In this document: piece by piece, positions 23,991-35,567 of the stretch
Layout of the letters: each line of letters starts with the position of its first letter
How positions within the stretch are numbered: the stretch's first letter is position 1
Origin: Macrobrachium rosenbergii
Taxonomy: Eukaryota; Arthropoda; Malacostraca; Decapoda; Palaemonidae
DNA length: 64,000 nucleotides
Reading direction: 5' to 3'
NCBI RefSeq assembly: GCF_040412425.1
Contig: NC_089744.1
Location: 39,741,599 to 39,805,598 of the forward strand
Notes under the pieces: generated by a model
Told to the model about the DNA's origin: nothing
The model's input: only the letters and a program-made list of their open reading frames with translations
Database searches by the model: none
Position numbers and translations under genes: made by a program

Positions 23991-26077
23991 GACTTCGTCC
24001 GCCTGCAAGAAAACCAACAATTAGCCAAGAACGAAAAAACAGTCCGGGAACTCCATAAACAATATACAATATGAGGAGCGTAAATGAGAATGATGTAAAG
24101 ACTGTCACTTACCGACTCATCCTGGACGGTTGCACAGAGAGCGAAGCAAACCTCACAACCATCAGGGTGCCAAACTACCAGGTCATCCAGTCGGACCGCA
24201 CAACCAGCGTGGGTCCGGCACACTACGTGACCGTAGGGTTGTTGGAGGAAGCGGTACACCCGGCTCCTCACAGCGAACAGTCTGTAAGTAGAAAAGTACA
24301 TGAACCCACCACCCTAAGCAATCTAAAGCCGGCAAGGCCGGGAAACTCAACTACAACCGGAATACTCCGGCGGAGAAGAACTCCCTTAACATAAACTGGG
24401 CCAATAAGCTCTAAATTACACAGAGTGGAAGGTAAGAGCTTCCAGACCCCGGAATACTCCGGGGAATGAAAGAATGAGAAACCAGGAACTCACCACAAGG
24501 GCTGCCAGTAAAAATAACGGCGGAGCCCCCGGGTGTAGAACCGGACTCACGTATATATATATATAATATAAAGGAGGAGAGTACTCCGTTAGATAAACAG
24601 ACTTATCTAAATATCATTCAAAAACAATAACATTAAACAAGTGACGGTAAATACTCCGGAGACCGGAGGGATCCGCTCCCCTTATATAATGAAAATCCTT
24701 TCCTCACTGCTTCCCCGCCGGAGAGACAAGACGGGCAAGATGCTCGTATGTTCATAACATAGGCTGAAGCAATTATATTTTACCCTATCAACGTAAACCT
24801 GGACGGGAGGGAGAGGTGTGGGATAGTGTCTCGAACACGTTCGAGCTAAAACAAACCACCAACACCAACACAGCGATGCTAGGGACTGTATGGGAGGGAG
24901 CGAATCCCTCTACCAAATGGAGGAGTCCCTGAACTCGGAGAAAACGCCATCTAGCGTCACCCGCGCGAGTAGAGCAAGGCTGGAAGGAGGGAGGGGGGGG
25001 GGGGGGGGGAGGGGGGAGGGTAGGCTACCCAGAAGGGAACAGGAGACAGGGGAAAAACATATCACCCGCTCAACTGCACCCATACCTCCAAGAATAATGA
25101 AACTTGGGAGGGTAGCCTACTACTGGAAGCTACCCAGCCCGATGCCCGACTCCTTCCTAGGCGAAGCCTAATAGGGACCTAACCTAGTGTAGGCTAGGAA
25201 AAAAGGGAGGAGTGCGGAGGGGAGGAGGAAGCAACAGGGAGAGAAATTTTGTGCCGAGAACCAACCGGGATCGAGAAGGGGGGGCAAGGAGGCGACTAGC
25301 CTAGAGGAAACACATCCAAAGAACTCTATTCCCCAAATGAAGGAAGAGAACTAAGGGGCTCACTCTGCCCACCAAAAAACGACCCGGAGGAAACAGCAAC
25401 AAAACTCCCTCAACCTGATGATCTCCACACCCAGGGCAAGGGGATGGAAGCAAAACAAGCCTACTCCACTAAATAACCATCACACATAAAAAACTGGAAC
25501 AAAAATGTGCTCAATAGGGTGCGTAGCCTACCTCGAGGAAGCGGTTAGATCTGAGGCTGCCGCCACCACAAGGAGGTAAACAACAAAATAAATAAAATAA
25601 AAAGAGAGCACCATCTCCAAGAATAAAATAATTAGCCTAATTGAGACCAAAAATAATAAGGAACCCAACCTGGGGGGGTACCTGGACGGGGCATCACCCT
25701 AACAAAGGCCGATAGGCCAATGAAACGTAATTTCGTGAAACAAAAAGGGGGGAGCCACCGCAGGGAACCACCAGGATGGGAACCAAGGGGCAAAAATCTA
25801 TCTATAACGACGAGGAGACAACTCCAACAGAAAAGAACTGAAGGAGTCGCCTCGCGGTCGACATGGCTGGCGGAGGACGCCGTGGCGTCATAAAAAGATC
25901 TCAATATTTATGAAAATACGAGACCATAACAGCCAAAAAATAGAACAAAACCCCACAAGAAGATGGTACTTAACTTGGAGATGGTAAAGCTGCTCGATGA
26001 CATGGCGTTGATGAAAATAATCCAAAAAAGGAAGACGAGCACACAAAAGAAAAGGACGCAATCACGTGCTAGAAAAT
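23991..26077 (-). other. 5' leader of DIRS B
   Basis: Corresponds to 51684-53740 of element C. Contains a G-run at about 24994-25008 that length-varies against C, and many short open frames without homology. No gene supported. Confidence 0.65.
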
Positions 26078-26377
26078 GGAATGAGGTAGGTGGCGCTGGT
26101 GTCGCCGTCCTGGCGGGTGTTGAGTGTAGGGGCTGTAACGGCTCACCGCTCTGTTCCGGGGGTTTTGATAAGGAGAGATCTTTCGAGTATGTTTCCGTGG
26201 TAGTGGTATTTCACTCACCCTTCCTTATACCGACGTCTTCCTAGAAGACGCTCGACTGGGGGTAGTAACCCCAGCTTTCCTGAAAGCTCTTTTTCTCTGG
26301 TATATCTAGCATTATTATACCTAGAAATTCGTGCTGTAATGGAATTTCACCGGCTGACACGGGACTGAACTCAGAAA
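26078..26377 (-). repeat. Left inverted terminal repeat of DIRS B
   Basis: From GGAATGAGGTAGGTGGCGCT to GGGACTGAACTCAGAAA. It is inverted relative to 9969-10297, and 51375-51683 of element C is its counterpart in opposite orientation. Confidence 0.9.
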
Positions 26378-26406
26378 TAGATTTTTCCTTTGTCAAAATC
26401 CCTTTT
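26378..26406 (+). repeat. Displaced right tip of DIRS A
   Basis: TAGATTTTTCCTTTGTCAAA plus ATCCCTTTT: the tail expected after CTCAGAAA at the right end of an element of this type (compare 59571-59600 of C). Element A lacks it at 9968, so it is best read as the end of A pushed away by the integration of B. Confidence 0.72.
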
Positions 26407-26848
26407 AATTGACCTTGGAGTTCTGACTTGCGTAAAGGGAGATCGAAAAAAAAAAAAAGCGGAGAATTTAGGAGCTGAAGGCTCTACTTCATAAGGAAAT
26501 GTTACGTAAACACTTGGGATAAATTAAAGAATTATATTTACAAAAGGAAGCATTTGAAGGGAAAATGGATAAGTAAATTGATAAAGGGCTTGCAGCGCCT
26601 GAAGATCCTTCTGCTGGAGTCTCGAATAAAGGCAAGGCACAGTCCAAGATGAGTCCACTGTGAATGGGTCCCTCTGCAAGAGAGATTTACACATTACATG
26701 CCAGTAAAGGAACAATATAACACCGAATATGACTTGAGTTTGCACTGAGGGTGCCAAAGACTCGAGGAATGAATGACCACTTTACACTTGAACACAGGAC
26801 ATTGGAAATGGCACTGAATAAACTGGCACAAGGACAGAAGTGAAATGC
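26407..26848. repeat. Right part of the split ~480 bp repeat (copy 1)
   Basis: Starts AATTGACCTTGGAGTTCTGA and ends CACAAGGACAGAAGTGAAAT. Matches 27378-27818 with few differences. Together with 2935-2975 it makes a full unit. The pair resembles LTRs of a very short element or a tandem duplication; coding content was not seen. Confidence 0.82.
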
Positions 26849-27335
26849 GAAGTAAAATTTATCACTGAGGAATTTCGTACTATTCCTCGAAGCAAAAAAA
26901 AAAAATATGGCAAAGATTTTAACACAGGAATTTTGCACTATTCCTTGAAGCATAGAATATGGCAAAGATTTTAACACAGAGGAATTTCGCACTATTCCTC
27001 GAAGCAAAGAATGGTTATCCCTTGTTATTTCCTAACTACCTATCCTGAAAGGCATGCATTAATGAATCTAATACGGCGGTTCTCTTCTCTCAGTGAATAC
27101 ATGCGTCCCTATTCATCATTCCTAGGAACAGTCACGATTGTAAAAAAAAAAATTTGCTAAGATAAACACATTACTTACGTGGAACTCTCTTGGTCTGTGC
27201 TTTATAACAGGTTCAGAATTTTTCTCGCGCCCAGCTTAACTTTGCTAATAGCTGATCTGGCTAGTTGCAAATGCAATGACGCAACAATAGCGGGAAAAAT
27301 GCAACTGCAAACGAGATCTATGGCCAGGTCACCAT
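26849..27335. repeat. Spacer with a ~60 bp tandem triplet
   Basis: Three units at about 26866-27010, each with GAGGAATTTCGCACTATTCC-like sequence followed by ATGGCAAAGATTTTAACACA. The remainder to 27335 is unique AT-rich sequence. No gene. Confidence 0.6.
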
Positions 27336-27818
27336 GGGTTTATGGTATTTTACAGGCCGGCAACAGAAACTTTATTTAATTGGCCTTGGAGTTCTGACTT
27401 GCGTAAAGGGAAATCGTAAAAAAAAAGAAGAAAAAGGGTGACTTTAGGAGCTGAAGGCTCTACTTCATAAGGAAATGTTACGTAAACACTTGGGATAAAT
27501 TAAAGAATTATATTTACAAAAGGAAGCATTTGAAGGGAAAATGGATAAGTAAATTGATAAAGGGCTTGCAACGCCAGAAGATCCTTCTACTGGAGTCTCG
27601 AATAAAGGCAAGGCACAGTCCAAGATGAGTCCGCTGCAAATGGGTCCCTCTGCAAGAGAGATTTACACATTACACTCCAGTAAAGGAACAATATAACACC
27701 GAATATGACTCGAGTTTGCACTGAGGGTGCCAAAGACTCGAGGAATGAATGACCACTTTACGCTTGAACACAGGACATTGGCACTGAATAAACTGGCACA
27801 AGGACAGAAGTGAAATGC
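27336..27818. repeat. Intact ~480 bp repeat (copy 2)
   Basis: Continuous version of the unit split by DIRS A+B: GGGTTTATGG...CTTTATTTAATTGGCC...GAAGTGAAATGC. Serves as the empty-site reference. Confidence 0.82.
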
Positions 27819-28460
27819 TGGTACTCCAAGCTTTCTAACAGGCAAACTGTCGTGACTGAAAGTCTTCACTCGCACTTTACCTTAGGGGAAGCGGGTTTCT
27901 GACGAAGAAGGATGAAGGAAGATCACACGTATGGCGGTGCCCTTGAGGATGATTGGAGTCTGGAGTCGGACAGGGATGAAGGGTGATCTCTCAGCAAAGT
28001 TACCGCTCCCCCGCATGTATGGTTGTCTCTCGAGCACTCTTACTGCATGGCTTCTGCCCCCACAACTAACTAACTGCCTCTACGGCTGTCTTTTCCTTAT
28101 AAGGGGCTCCGGCTGCATCATGCCGTGTGTGTCATCCGCCAGGTGTTCAGTGATTCGGTGGCCTCTTCCCAGGTTTCCGGCGGAGGTAAGACAATTCAGG
28201 CAGCTTAATTTGCCTTTAGAAAGGCCGTTTAAGATTAGTTGGGCTAAGCTTCTTAAGGGAGTGGCATTAAGTCTCCTCCTGGCCCCTTTTATCTGTGTCA
28301 TCTCAATATCTGTTCCAGGTAAAAAAAGGACAGATCGGAATGTTGATAACCGGTCTCTGATTTTTGGGTCAAATACGATCGGCCATGCGGTTCTCAATAA
28401 ACACAGGGTAAATTGGGTGGGGGGGGAGGCGTGCTGTGAATGGCTTCTGGTTGATTATAA

Positions 28461-28464
<4 letters not shown>
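27819..28464. other. No gene supported
   Basis: A long plus-strand frame (27931-28821) runs through here into a TA microsatellite, but its composition is irregular and shows no domain. Probably non-coding repeat sequence. Confidence 0.4.

Positions 28465-28545
<81 letters not shown>
28465..28545. repeat. (TA)n microsatellite
   Basis: Nearly pure TA run directly upstream of the Tigger-like element. Confidence 0.95.
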
Positions 28546-28548
<3 letters not shown>

Positions 28549-30000
28549 TATATGCACATATACATATACACATATACATATACACAGTACAGTCCCGAAT
28601 TATGCGTGATCGGATTGTGCGATCCCCCTTTCATGTGGTCGCTAGTTCTTAAAAGAAAGATTTTTTACATCTACGAAGCTGTTCCAAGTCTGCAAGTCAC
28701 GCGCCACAAAATGTTTGGAATCGTGTCTTTTCATGTATTTGTGGGGGGGGGGAGTTCGCAAATGTCTGAGAGAAGGGGGGGAGAATGCGAGAGAAAGATT
28801 TCCTGCTCAGCCACTGGCTAAGACGGAAGGCTCCGTCTCACGTATTTGTGACGTCATTGCGCGGTGTGTATGAATGATATCATCTTCATCGGCATTGTTT
28901 TGTTCTCAGTTGCGTGCTAGCTGTCATTACTTGCATTATTCAGATCTGCGAAGTGTAGCCTGATCATCCGCATCATGTCTGAATCTGGCCAGAAGTCGAA
29001 GAGGAGACCTATTCTCTCGAAACGAAAAAGCTTGTACTTAAGCTGAATGAAGAAGGAAAAAGCAATTGTGCAATTGGCCACCAGCTGAACATGGGCGAAT
29101 CAATGGTAAGGTGCGTCGTGAAGAATGAGCAGATCATGAAGATGTGTGACTCTTACAGTTCATCAAGCCTTGATTCACGCAGTTATGTATCCACAAGTAG
29201 CAAGGAACTGATAAAGATGGAGCGCTTTTTAATGCTATGGATTAGCAGGACGGAGAGTGAGGGTGTTGGCCTTGACAAGAAAATGATAATGGACCAAGCA
29301 AAGATCTTCTACACGTTGATCTGCAAAAAAAACATGTTGCCCTTTGGCTTTAAGGCCTCAACTGGGTGATTTTATCGTTTTCAGGACAGGAAGGGGATCC
29401 GCAACTTTACCATGACGGGGGAGAAAAATTCAGTGGATGAAGTGGCAGCCAAGGAATTCCCAAGCATCCTGAAGGGAATAATTGAAGAAGGAGGATACTA
29501 CCCAGATGCCATTTATAATATGGATGAGGCAGGCCTCCAGTACAAAAGGCTGCCAAAGTCAACTTTCCTAGCACGAAAAGTTAAACAGGCTCGAGGGAGG
29601 AAAGCCGATAGATCAAGGCTAACTGTGCTGTTTTGTGTAAGTAGCACTGGCACGCACAAGATGAAGCCCCTTGTTGTGCATACAGACAAACATCCTCGAT
29701 GCTACAACCATCTTTCCGATATGAAAGATGCACCAGTGTACTGAAGGTCATCTAAAAAGGCGTGGATAACATCGACCATTTCGCAAGATTGGCTCCTCAA
29801 CTGCTTTGTGCCCGATGCCTGTCGGAAGTGCCTTCAGGATGGGCGTGAATTCAAGGTCATCTTGACTCTGGACAACTGCCCAGCACACCCTTCGTTTTTG
29901 GATGGCCTTCATCCAAACATTCGAGTCATCTTTCTTCCTCCTAACACCACTTCACTCCTTCAACCTTTAGACCAGGTGAGTTGTAGCTCTCATTATTACT

Positions 30001-30300
30001 AAAGAGAGAGAGAGATTTCAATGGCAAATTTAAAAAAAAATGTGTGAGGGAGTTTTCTAGGGCAAATTAAAAAAAAAAAATGTGTGAGAGAGAGAAAGAG
30101 AATGTTTTCTAGGAAAAATAAAAAAAATTGTGAGAGAGAGAGAGAGAGAGAGAGAGGGGGAGGGAGCATTTTCTAGGACAAATAAAAAAAATTGTGTGCG
30201 AGAGAGAGTGGGGGAGGGAGCGTTTTCTAGGACAAATAAAAAAAATGTGTGTGTGTGAGAGAGAGAGAGAGTTTTCGAGGGCAAATTAAAAAAAAAAAAA
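30001..30300. repeat. Minisatellite inside the transposase intron
   Basis: Five or so units of about 55-70 bp, each with a (GA)n run, a TTTTCTAGGACAAAT-like word and an A-run. Lies wholly in the gap between transposase blocks 1 and 2. Confidence 0.8.
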
Positions 30301-31235
30301 TTGTTTTAGTCATTTTATTTCATTTATTTTCAGGAGATCATTGCTTGTGTCAAGGCTCTGTATCACCGGACTGTCCTAACGTGGAGCTTCAACAGATATC
30401 AATTGAAGAAGATTCCGATGTGGATGATGAGCCAATGGAGGAGGAAGAGAACGAGGATTTCCTCTCGGTGCACCAGTACTGGCGGCAATTTACCGTCAGA
30501 CATGCCATAGACCACCTTATGGCAGCATGGGGAAACATAAATGTGGCAACTGTGAGGCATGGCTGGTTGAAGCTGGTCCCCCACCTCATCACTCCGAACG
30601 TCTCTGCTCAACCAATCCAGCGATCAGCTGATGTTCTTTCAGCTGCTGTACACGAAGCTCGTCTCGTCCCAGGTGTGTTACAGTTAACGATTTTTCGTAT
30701 TTTTTCCTGATTTCTTTTAGAATAGCCCCTTTACATTTTGTCAGAGGTACTGTAGAATCAAAATTAATCTTAGAATGTTTGACCTAACTTTTATTTAATC
30801 TTATTCAAAATTTCATTCAAAAAGTTTGTATTCAAAATTTCATTCAAAGTGTTTGTTTTTTATCACAAGTTTTGGTGACGTTGCCAAGGACGAGCTCCTA
30901 GAAATCCATGCTGAAGGGGAAGCAGCAACAGAGGAAGACATAATGAGTGCCGCTGCAGTTGAGGACACTCTTCAACAAGAACCTCGGCAGCAGGCAACAG
31001 ATGAGGATGCTGCTCCTAAGGAGCTTTCATTGTGTGCCGTGTCCTCCATTTTGGCAGAAGTCGACAACCTGAAATCCGTCATTGCTGAACATGAAGTAAG
31101 AACTTTTTCTGTCTAGGTTAACTTGCTTTGACTAAGTTTTGGCATTTAGTCATTTATTTTTTTCAATTGTTGAAATAGATTTTGATGAAAATGATTAGGA
31201 AAAGTGATTAACAGAGAAGCAGATGTGTTAGAGAG

Positions 31236-31237
31236 GT

Positions 31238-31280
<43 letters not shown>
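31236..31280. repeat. (GA)n microsatellite
   Basis: Pure GA run in the gap between transposase blocks 3 and 4. Confidence 0.95.
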
Positions 31281-31283
<3 letters not shown>

Positions 31284-32332
31284 CATTCGATCTAAACTTC
31301 ATTAGAAACTGTCATATCAAGTTCAATTTTTAATGTTTCTTTTTCATTTTTCATTACAGATTTGTGAGGTTAGGAAGGCTGAGATGGTTCAGAGTGCCAA
31401 CCAAGCATTTAGATTTTATTCGGATCTTCACATCCTGAAACAAAACAAACTGAGACAGGCGCTCATAACCAAGTTTGTTACGCCTAACAGGAGGAGTGAA
31501 GACACGAATGATCTGCCAGTCCCCAAAACCTCAAACGGTTCTCAAAACCTTCCTTCTGCAGAAGAACTCTTCACGGAGGATGAAATAGAGGAGTTCGAAG
31601 GTTTTTTGGCAGAGAAAGTGTAGAGGAAATTCCTTCCAAAAGGTTTTTAGATTTTGACACCAGGAAATGACCGTATCGTACAGTATACGCTTGCACCCAA
31701 TGGTGGCGTTGTTTGCGTGTGGGAGTTGTCACCATCCTGGGTGTAATTTTAAAGTTTTTTAAGTTATTAAAACTTTAAAACCTTTTTAATGTTTTATTCA
31801 TCCATAAGAACAATTTCTTATTAGAAAAAAATACAGTATAGTACATAGAAAGTATTGAAAATGGGTAGTAAAAAAAGTTTGAATGGCTAAGTTGATGTTT
31901 GCCTTGGCCATAATGGAATTATTTGCATAAGGTATGTGTATCGAAATCTGCAATTTTCCAATTCTGCGAGGCCGTGGATCGACCAAATTCTCGCGTAATT
32001 GGGAACCCTACTGTATATACATGCATACACATTCGTATAGTATGCATTCCTGTGTACTCGCATTTATACAATATATATAATTTATATATATAAAAGGATG
32101 AATAAGCATATATATGCACATATATTTAATATATGCATACAATCTGCATATATGTATACACACATGAAGACACACACACACATATATGTGTGTGTGTGCA
32201 CTCAGTGGTCATATGAGAGAGAAAAAAAATAGTTTTACTTTTCTTTTCAGTGGTATGTTAGGTGTTGGGCATTATTGTGTACTGGCACCCTCATAGTTTA
32301 ATGAAATTGTATTTATTTATAAATGTTTAATT

Positions 32333-33480
32333 ATGAATTGTGCTGCATCAGTGCTCACGAGCACTAAATTCACTTCCCCTGAGGAGCACTGTCAGACCAT
32401 CAAAGAGGAGGAGGGTGCTCATGAGCAACAGGTTGCCCACCTCTGCCATACGGGAACGGTGCCAGGGTCCCGGAATGGTGACGCCGACCTACTGGTTTCC
32501 TCACTTGGGAAAGGCAAGAGGAGGTCCCCTTCCAAGTCTTCTTCTACTGTAGAGGGAGTAACCCAGGGAGACTGTGACCTGGAAGGGGTCTAGGTCCCTA
32601 TGCCCCAGGACTCGGACCCTCAAGTTACAGAGGAATTTTTTGGGGATCGTCTGTTTGATACAGTAGTTTTGATGTCGAGGAAGAGAGCATGGCTTTCCCC
32701 ATGGACTGTTCGTCAGCCATTGAAGCTTTTTGCGGACCCCAAAAGGAAACCAAAGTCTTGATGGGCTTGCCATGGTTGCCTTGCCAAAGGGGTCTTGGAC
32801 CAGGTGAATTCTCTTGTGTATGAGCAGGACAAGTCTCTTAGGTTTAGCCGATCATGCCAGACACTGCCTTAGCCTCTCACTCACCAAGGAAAATATTCAT
32901 TACCTTGTCGAGTTCTTTGCCAACCAAACAGGTTGACCCAGTCCTGGTTCGCACGTGTCCAGGGCCGCTGCTGGAATGCCTATGTGCAGAGGGAGCTTCT
33001 CTGTCACAGCAGAAGGCAACAGCGATGGAATTAACTGCCATGGCAGCAGTCCACATGGTCTCCTGGATAGATCTTTGGTCCTTGCAGCTGTTGATTGGGG
33101 ATTACCTGTCATGTCATTGGGCAACATGGCAGTGATACGGAGCGGAAACCTTCGAGTTCCCGCCACCCCTCACCAACGTTCCAGTCATCTTCCAGACATA
33201 CGTTCCCAGCTCGCCGACAAACCTCACCCTATGGTTCAATAGATTGTTTTGCGGAAGGAAAATGTTCTTGACGACTGAGGATTCAGGAAGGAGGTCATTA
33301 CATCCACAGTTCCAATAATCGCTGTGGAATTAGAGGAGCACTCAAATGTGGACTTACTAGCATGTAGATGAACAGGAACAACCAGTCAATAACTACTCCT
33401 TTGAAGGCTGTCAGGCTTGAGCAGTAGATGTATTTCTTCAAGGCTGGCCTGATTCAGACTCATATGCCTTCCCCCCTTAT
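32333..33480 (+). pseudogene. gag-like remnant
   Basis: Open pieces in two frames: an acidic N-terminal 86-codon piece (32333-32593) and FVDKLDPVL/KATAMELTAMAAVHMVSW-type text (32930-33135). Similar MELTAMAAVHMVSW text occurs, from memory, in gag-like proteins of decapod retroelements. No zinc knuckle seen. Multiple stops. Confidence 0.42.
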
Positions 33481-33639
33481 TTACTGTAAGGAAAGTAATG
33501 ATGAAATTTTGGGTACAAGAATAGCTTGATGACTCTGGTAAAGCCCTAGGAGCCTCAGAATGAATGATTTTCGGACTTTCTGCCACTCTTGGTAGATGTC
33601 TCTCGTATTCTTACATTAAGGAGAAATTGACTCAAACTA

Positions 33640-34400
33640 CTGAATTCCTTGTGGTTCCACAAACTTTTGCATCTCACGAATAACTACATGGAGATGCTCA
33701 GCTGTCTCCTCCCAGTAAGGGGGTTGTCAAAGGTATCATGGATTCTATCCTCAATCAGGTGGATAACAATTGTGGCCTTGTATCAGAAGCAGTGGTTTGT
33801 GTATTGCTCTGGGTGCTGTTCTAGAGGAATTTTCAGCATCTGTACCCCTGTTGACATCAGAGTTTCTTGGCTTTCTTATATATAGTATGAGTTTTTTGCT
33901 GTCTACTTTCTAGGTTATCATTCCATGCTTTCCTTCATATTGCACCATGTGCAGTTAGATATGGCCAATGATCAGCACCTTAAGGTGTTGAGATTTGAGC
34001 CCCTACAACTCAGTATCAATCAGTCACTGGAATTTACATGCAGTTCTAAAATTTTATATGCAGTTACGTTACTGGGATGAGTTCATTGAAGTATTTACTA
34101 TGAAGCTCTTTTTGTTAGCACTGTTAGCAGTTAAAAGAGTGAGTTTGTTGCAAGCACTCTCTTTAAGGCTGTTGCAAAGGGATTGCTATTTTATCTTTTT
34201 GCCTTAGAGCTGAGAATGGTGTTAAGACTTAAGTTTCCCAAGAGCTTTAAGAATTCCAGTCTAACCCCTTTGGTGGGGAAGAAGAGGAAACACTTCTCTG
34301 TTTTGTTAGAGCATTTAAAATTTACGTAGATAGGTTAAGATTGGAAGAGGCAAAGTTACCCTTTTGTTTTGTGGTTTTAGAAAACCTTGAATGTTTTTGT
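33640..34400 (+). pseudogene. Tyrosine-recombinase-like remnant
   Basis: MKLFLLALLAVKRVSLLQAL at about 34101-34160 corresponds to the conserved box that normally reads LFL(V)ALA(T/S)AKR(V/I)SE(L)QAL and carries the first catalytic Arg. GEEETLLCFVRAFKIYVDRL at about 34273-34330 matches the downstream CPVRAL(K/R)IYLDRT block. The H-x-x-R and Tyr boxes were not identified. Heavily decayed. Confidence 0.55.
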
Positions 34401-35567
34401 CAAAGGTTAAGCATGGAATAGGCAAAGTTAACCTTATGTTTTGTGGTTATGTATGGAAAGCCTAGAATGTCTTTGTCAAACATTTGGCCTAGAAGAGGCA
34501 AAGTTAATGTGTTGTGGATTTAGAAACCTAGAATGTCTTTGTCAAAGAACACAGGGTCCTCTGTGATGGATTTGATTAGGTTAGCGTGTGAGAACTAGCT
34601 CCATACCTTCATTTGGTTTTATGTCAATTTCTTGCTTGAGGATGGGATTAATGTGGTGCAGTAGAAGTGCAATTTGGTTTTTGCCACTCACTACCTTAAG
34701 TATGCAGAATTGTGTATGAGAACAGTAAAGCCTTAGTCCACGACCAGCAACAGGCAAAATCTTTTCCCGAACCAAAGAAAGAGCAATCTTGTAGGCTCTG
34801 TTTTAAATCTCGGGTTTTAATATTTTGGGGAACATGAAGGTACATGGTTGTATAGGAATGTACCTGTATTTCTTAAAGGTATTTATTTTTAGTTGACTGT
34901 CATTTTATAGGGCTTTCAGACCTAGGCACGGGTCCCCTCACGCAGCTTCTGTTTCATTCTAGCTGAATTGAAGCGGTTTTCTTCACAAGGCTGCTCTTTA
35001 CTGCACGTATGGGAGCCTTGCTCCCTGAATAGAATCTAAATTTTGGCAGCAGTAAGATCCAAAAAGGATTCCAGATCAGGTAAGAATGTTTTGGGTTTTA
35101 GGGAAGAAACCTTTAACTCAACTGGCTGAGCGGATTTTGTCTAGCTGCACTACCCACCATCCTCTTCTCAATGTGGGAATCAGCTATCTTTAACAGTAGG
35201 TAAGATTCATCACAAATAGTATAAATTTTCGTATTAGAATTTATTATCTGGGTACTTACCTACTGTTTAAGTAGACCCCACCCAGCCCCCCCACAACTTA
35301 GTGGGCTGTCAAGGAGAATTCTGACAAGAGCTAATTCATTCAAAACACACCTGGTGGATAGTCATCCTGGCAGCCATCCAGTCTTTTGTTTGAATGCTGA
35401 CTTGCCTATCAGTGCAGAGATATAAGCTCTCTTTAACAGTAGATAAATAACCAAATAATAAATTTTTTTAATGAAAATATATATTGTTTAAATAAATAAA
35501 GATTTAATGACATTTTTATATGACTGGATTTTTCTTATGCAAATGGTTTAATTGTATTGTATTTCAG

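Larger units (their letters stand above)
9969..26377 (-). mobile_element. DIRS element B, interrupted by a Gypsy element
   Basis: Minus-strand DIRS element of about 8.2 kb once the 8.2 kb Gypsy insertion (10597-18792) is subtracted. That is the same length as element C and B is nearly identical to it. Right end with terminal repeat and ICR at 9969-10437; recombinase, pol and gag from 19186 to 23990; leader and left terminal repeat to 26377. B starts exactly at the CTCAGAAA core inside the right end of A, so A and B are tail-to-tail. Confidence 0.92.
28975..31623 (+). pseudogene. Tigger/jerky-like transposase, four exon-like blocks
   Basis: Block 1 (28975-29975) has an N-terminal basic helix-turn-helix region (LNEEGKSNCAIGHQLNMGES), an H-T-H/CENP-B-like part, and the DDE core: YNMDEAGLQYKRLP (first Asp), VILTLDNCPAHPS (second Asp), PPNTTSLLQPLDQ (third Asp). 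It ends at a GTGAGT donor. Block 2 starts at 30334 after TTTTCAG with EIIACVKALYHRT, the natural continuation, then shifts frame into HQYWRQFTVRHAIDHLMAAW. Block 3 (30870-31095) and block 4 (31360-31623, stop TAG) are flanked by AG/GT signals and are acidic. There are two in-frame TGA stops in block 1 (about 29367 and 29742) where Trp is expected, a break near 29020 and another in block 2: a dead gene. Confidence 0.82.
28585..32013 (+). mobile_element. Tigger/jerky-like DNA transposon
   Basis: The ends form diverged terminal inverted repeats: CAGTACAGTCCCGAATTATG on the left and, in reverse complement, CAGTAGGGTTCCCAATTACG on the right, the latter followed by TA. Between them lies a pogo/Tigger-type transposase with intron-like gaps. 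Length 3.4 kb. Related end fragment at 2693-2823. Confidence 0.82.
32333..35470 (+). mobile_element. Remnant of a third DIRS-like family
   Basis: A gag-like region (32333-33480), a tyrosine-recombinase-like region (33640-34400) and a complementary-repeat structure at 35185-35465. No RT was recognised and the left end is missing. Right end assigned from the inverted pair CTTTAACAGTAG (about 35190 and 35430) and TTATTATCTGGGTACTTACC (about 35243). Confidence 0.5.

Noticed and set aside
26407..27818. Complete LTR retrotransposon with the ~480 bp repeats as LTRs
   Set aside because: The interior is only about 490 bp and has no coding or primer-binding features that I could recognise, so I list the pair as direct repeats only.
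27931..28821. 296-codon frame as a possible gene
   Set aside because: No domain, runs straight through a TA microsatellite and into the Tigger-like element end; irregular composition.
33649..33885. 78-codon frame as a membrane protein
   Set aside because: Hydrophobic text arises from a decayed retroelement region; flanking frames match recombinase boxes in other frames.
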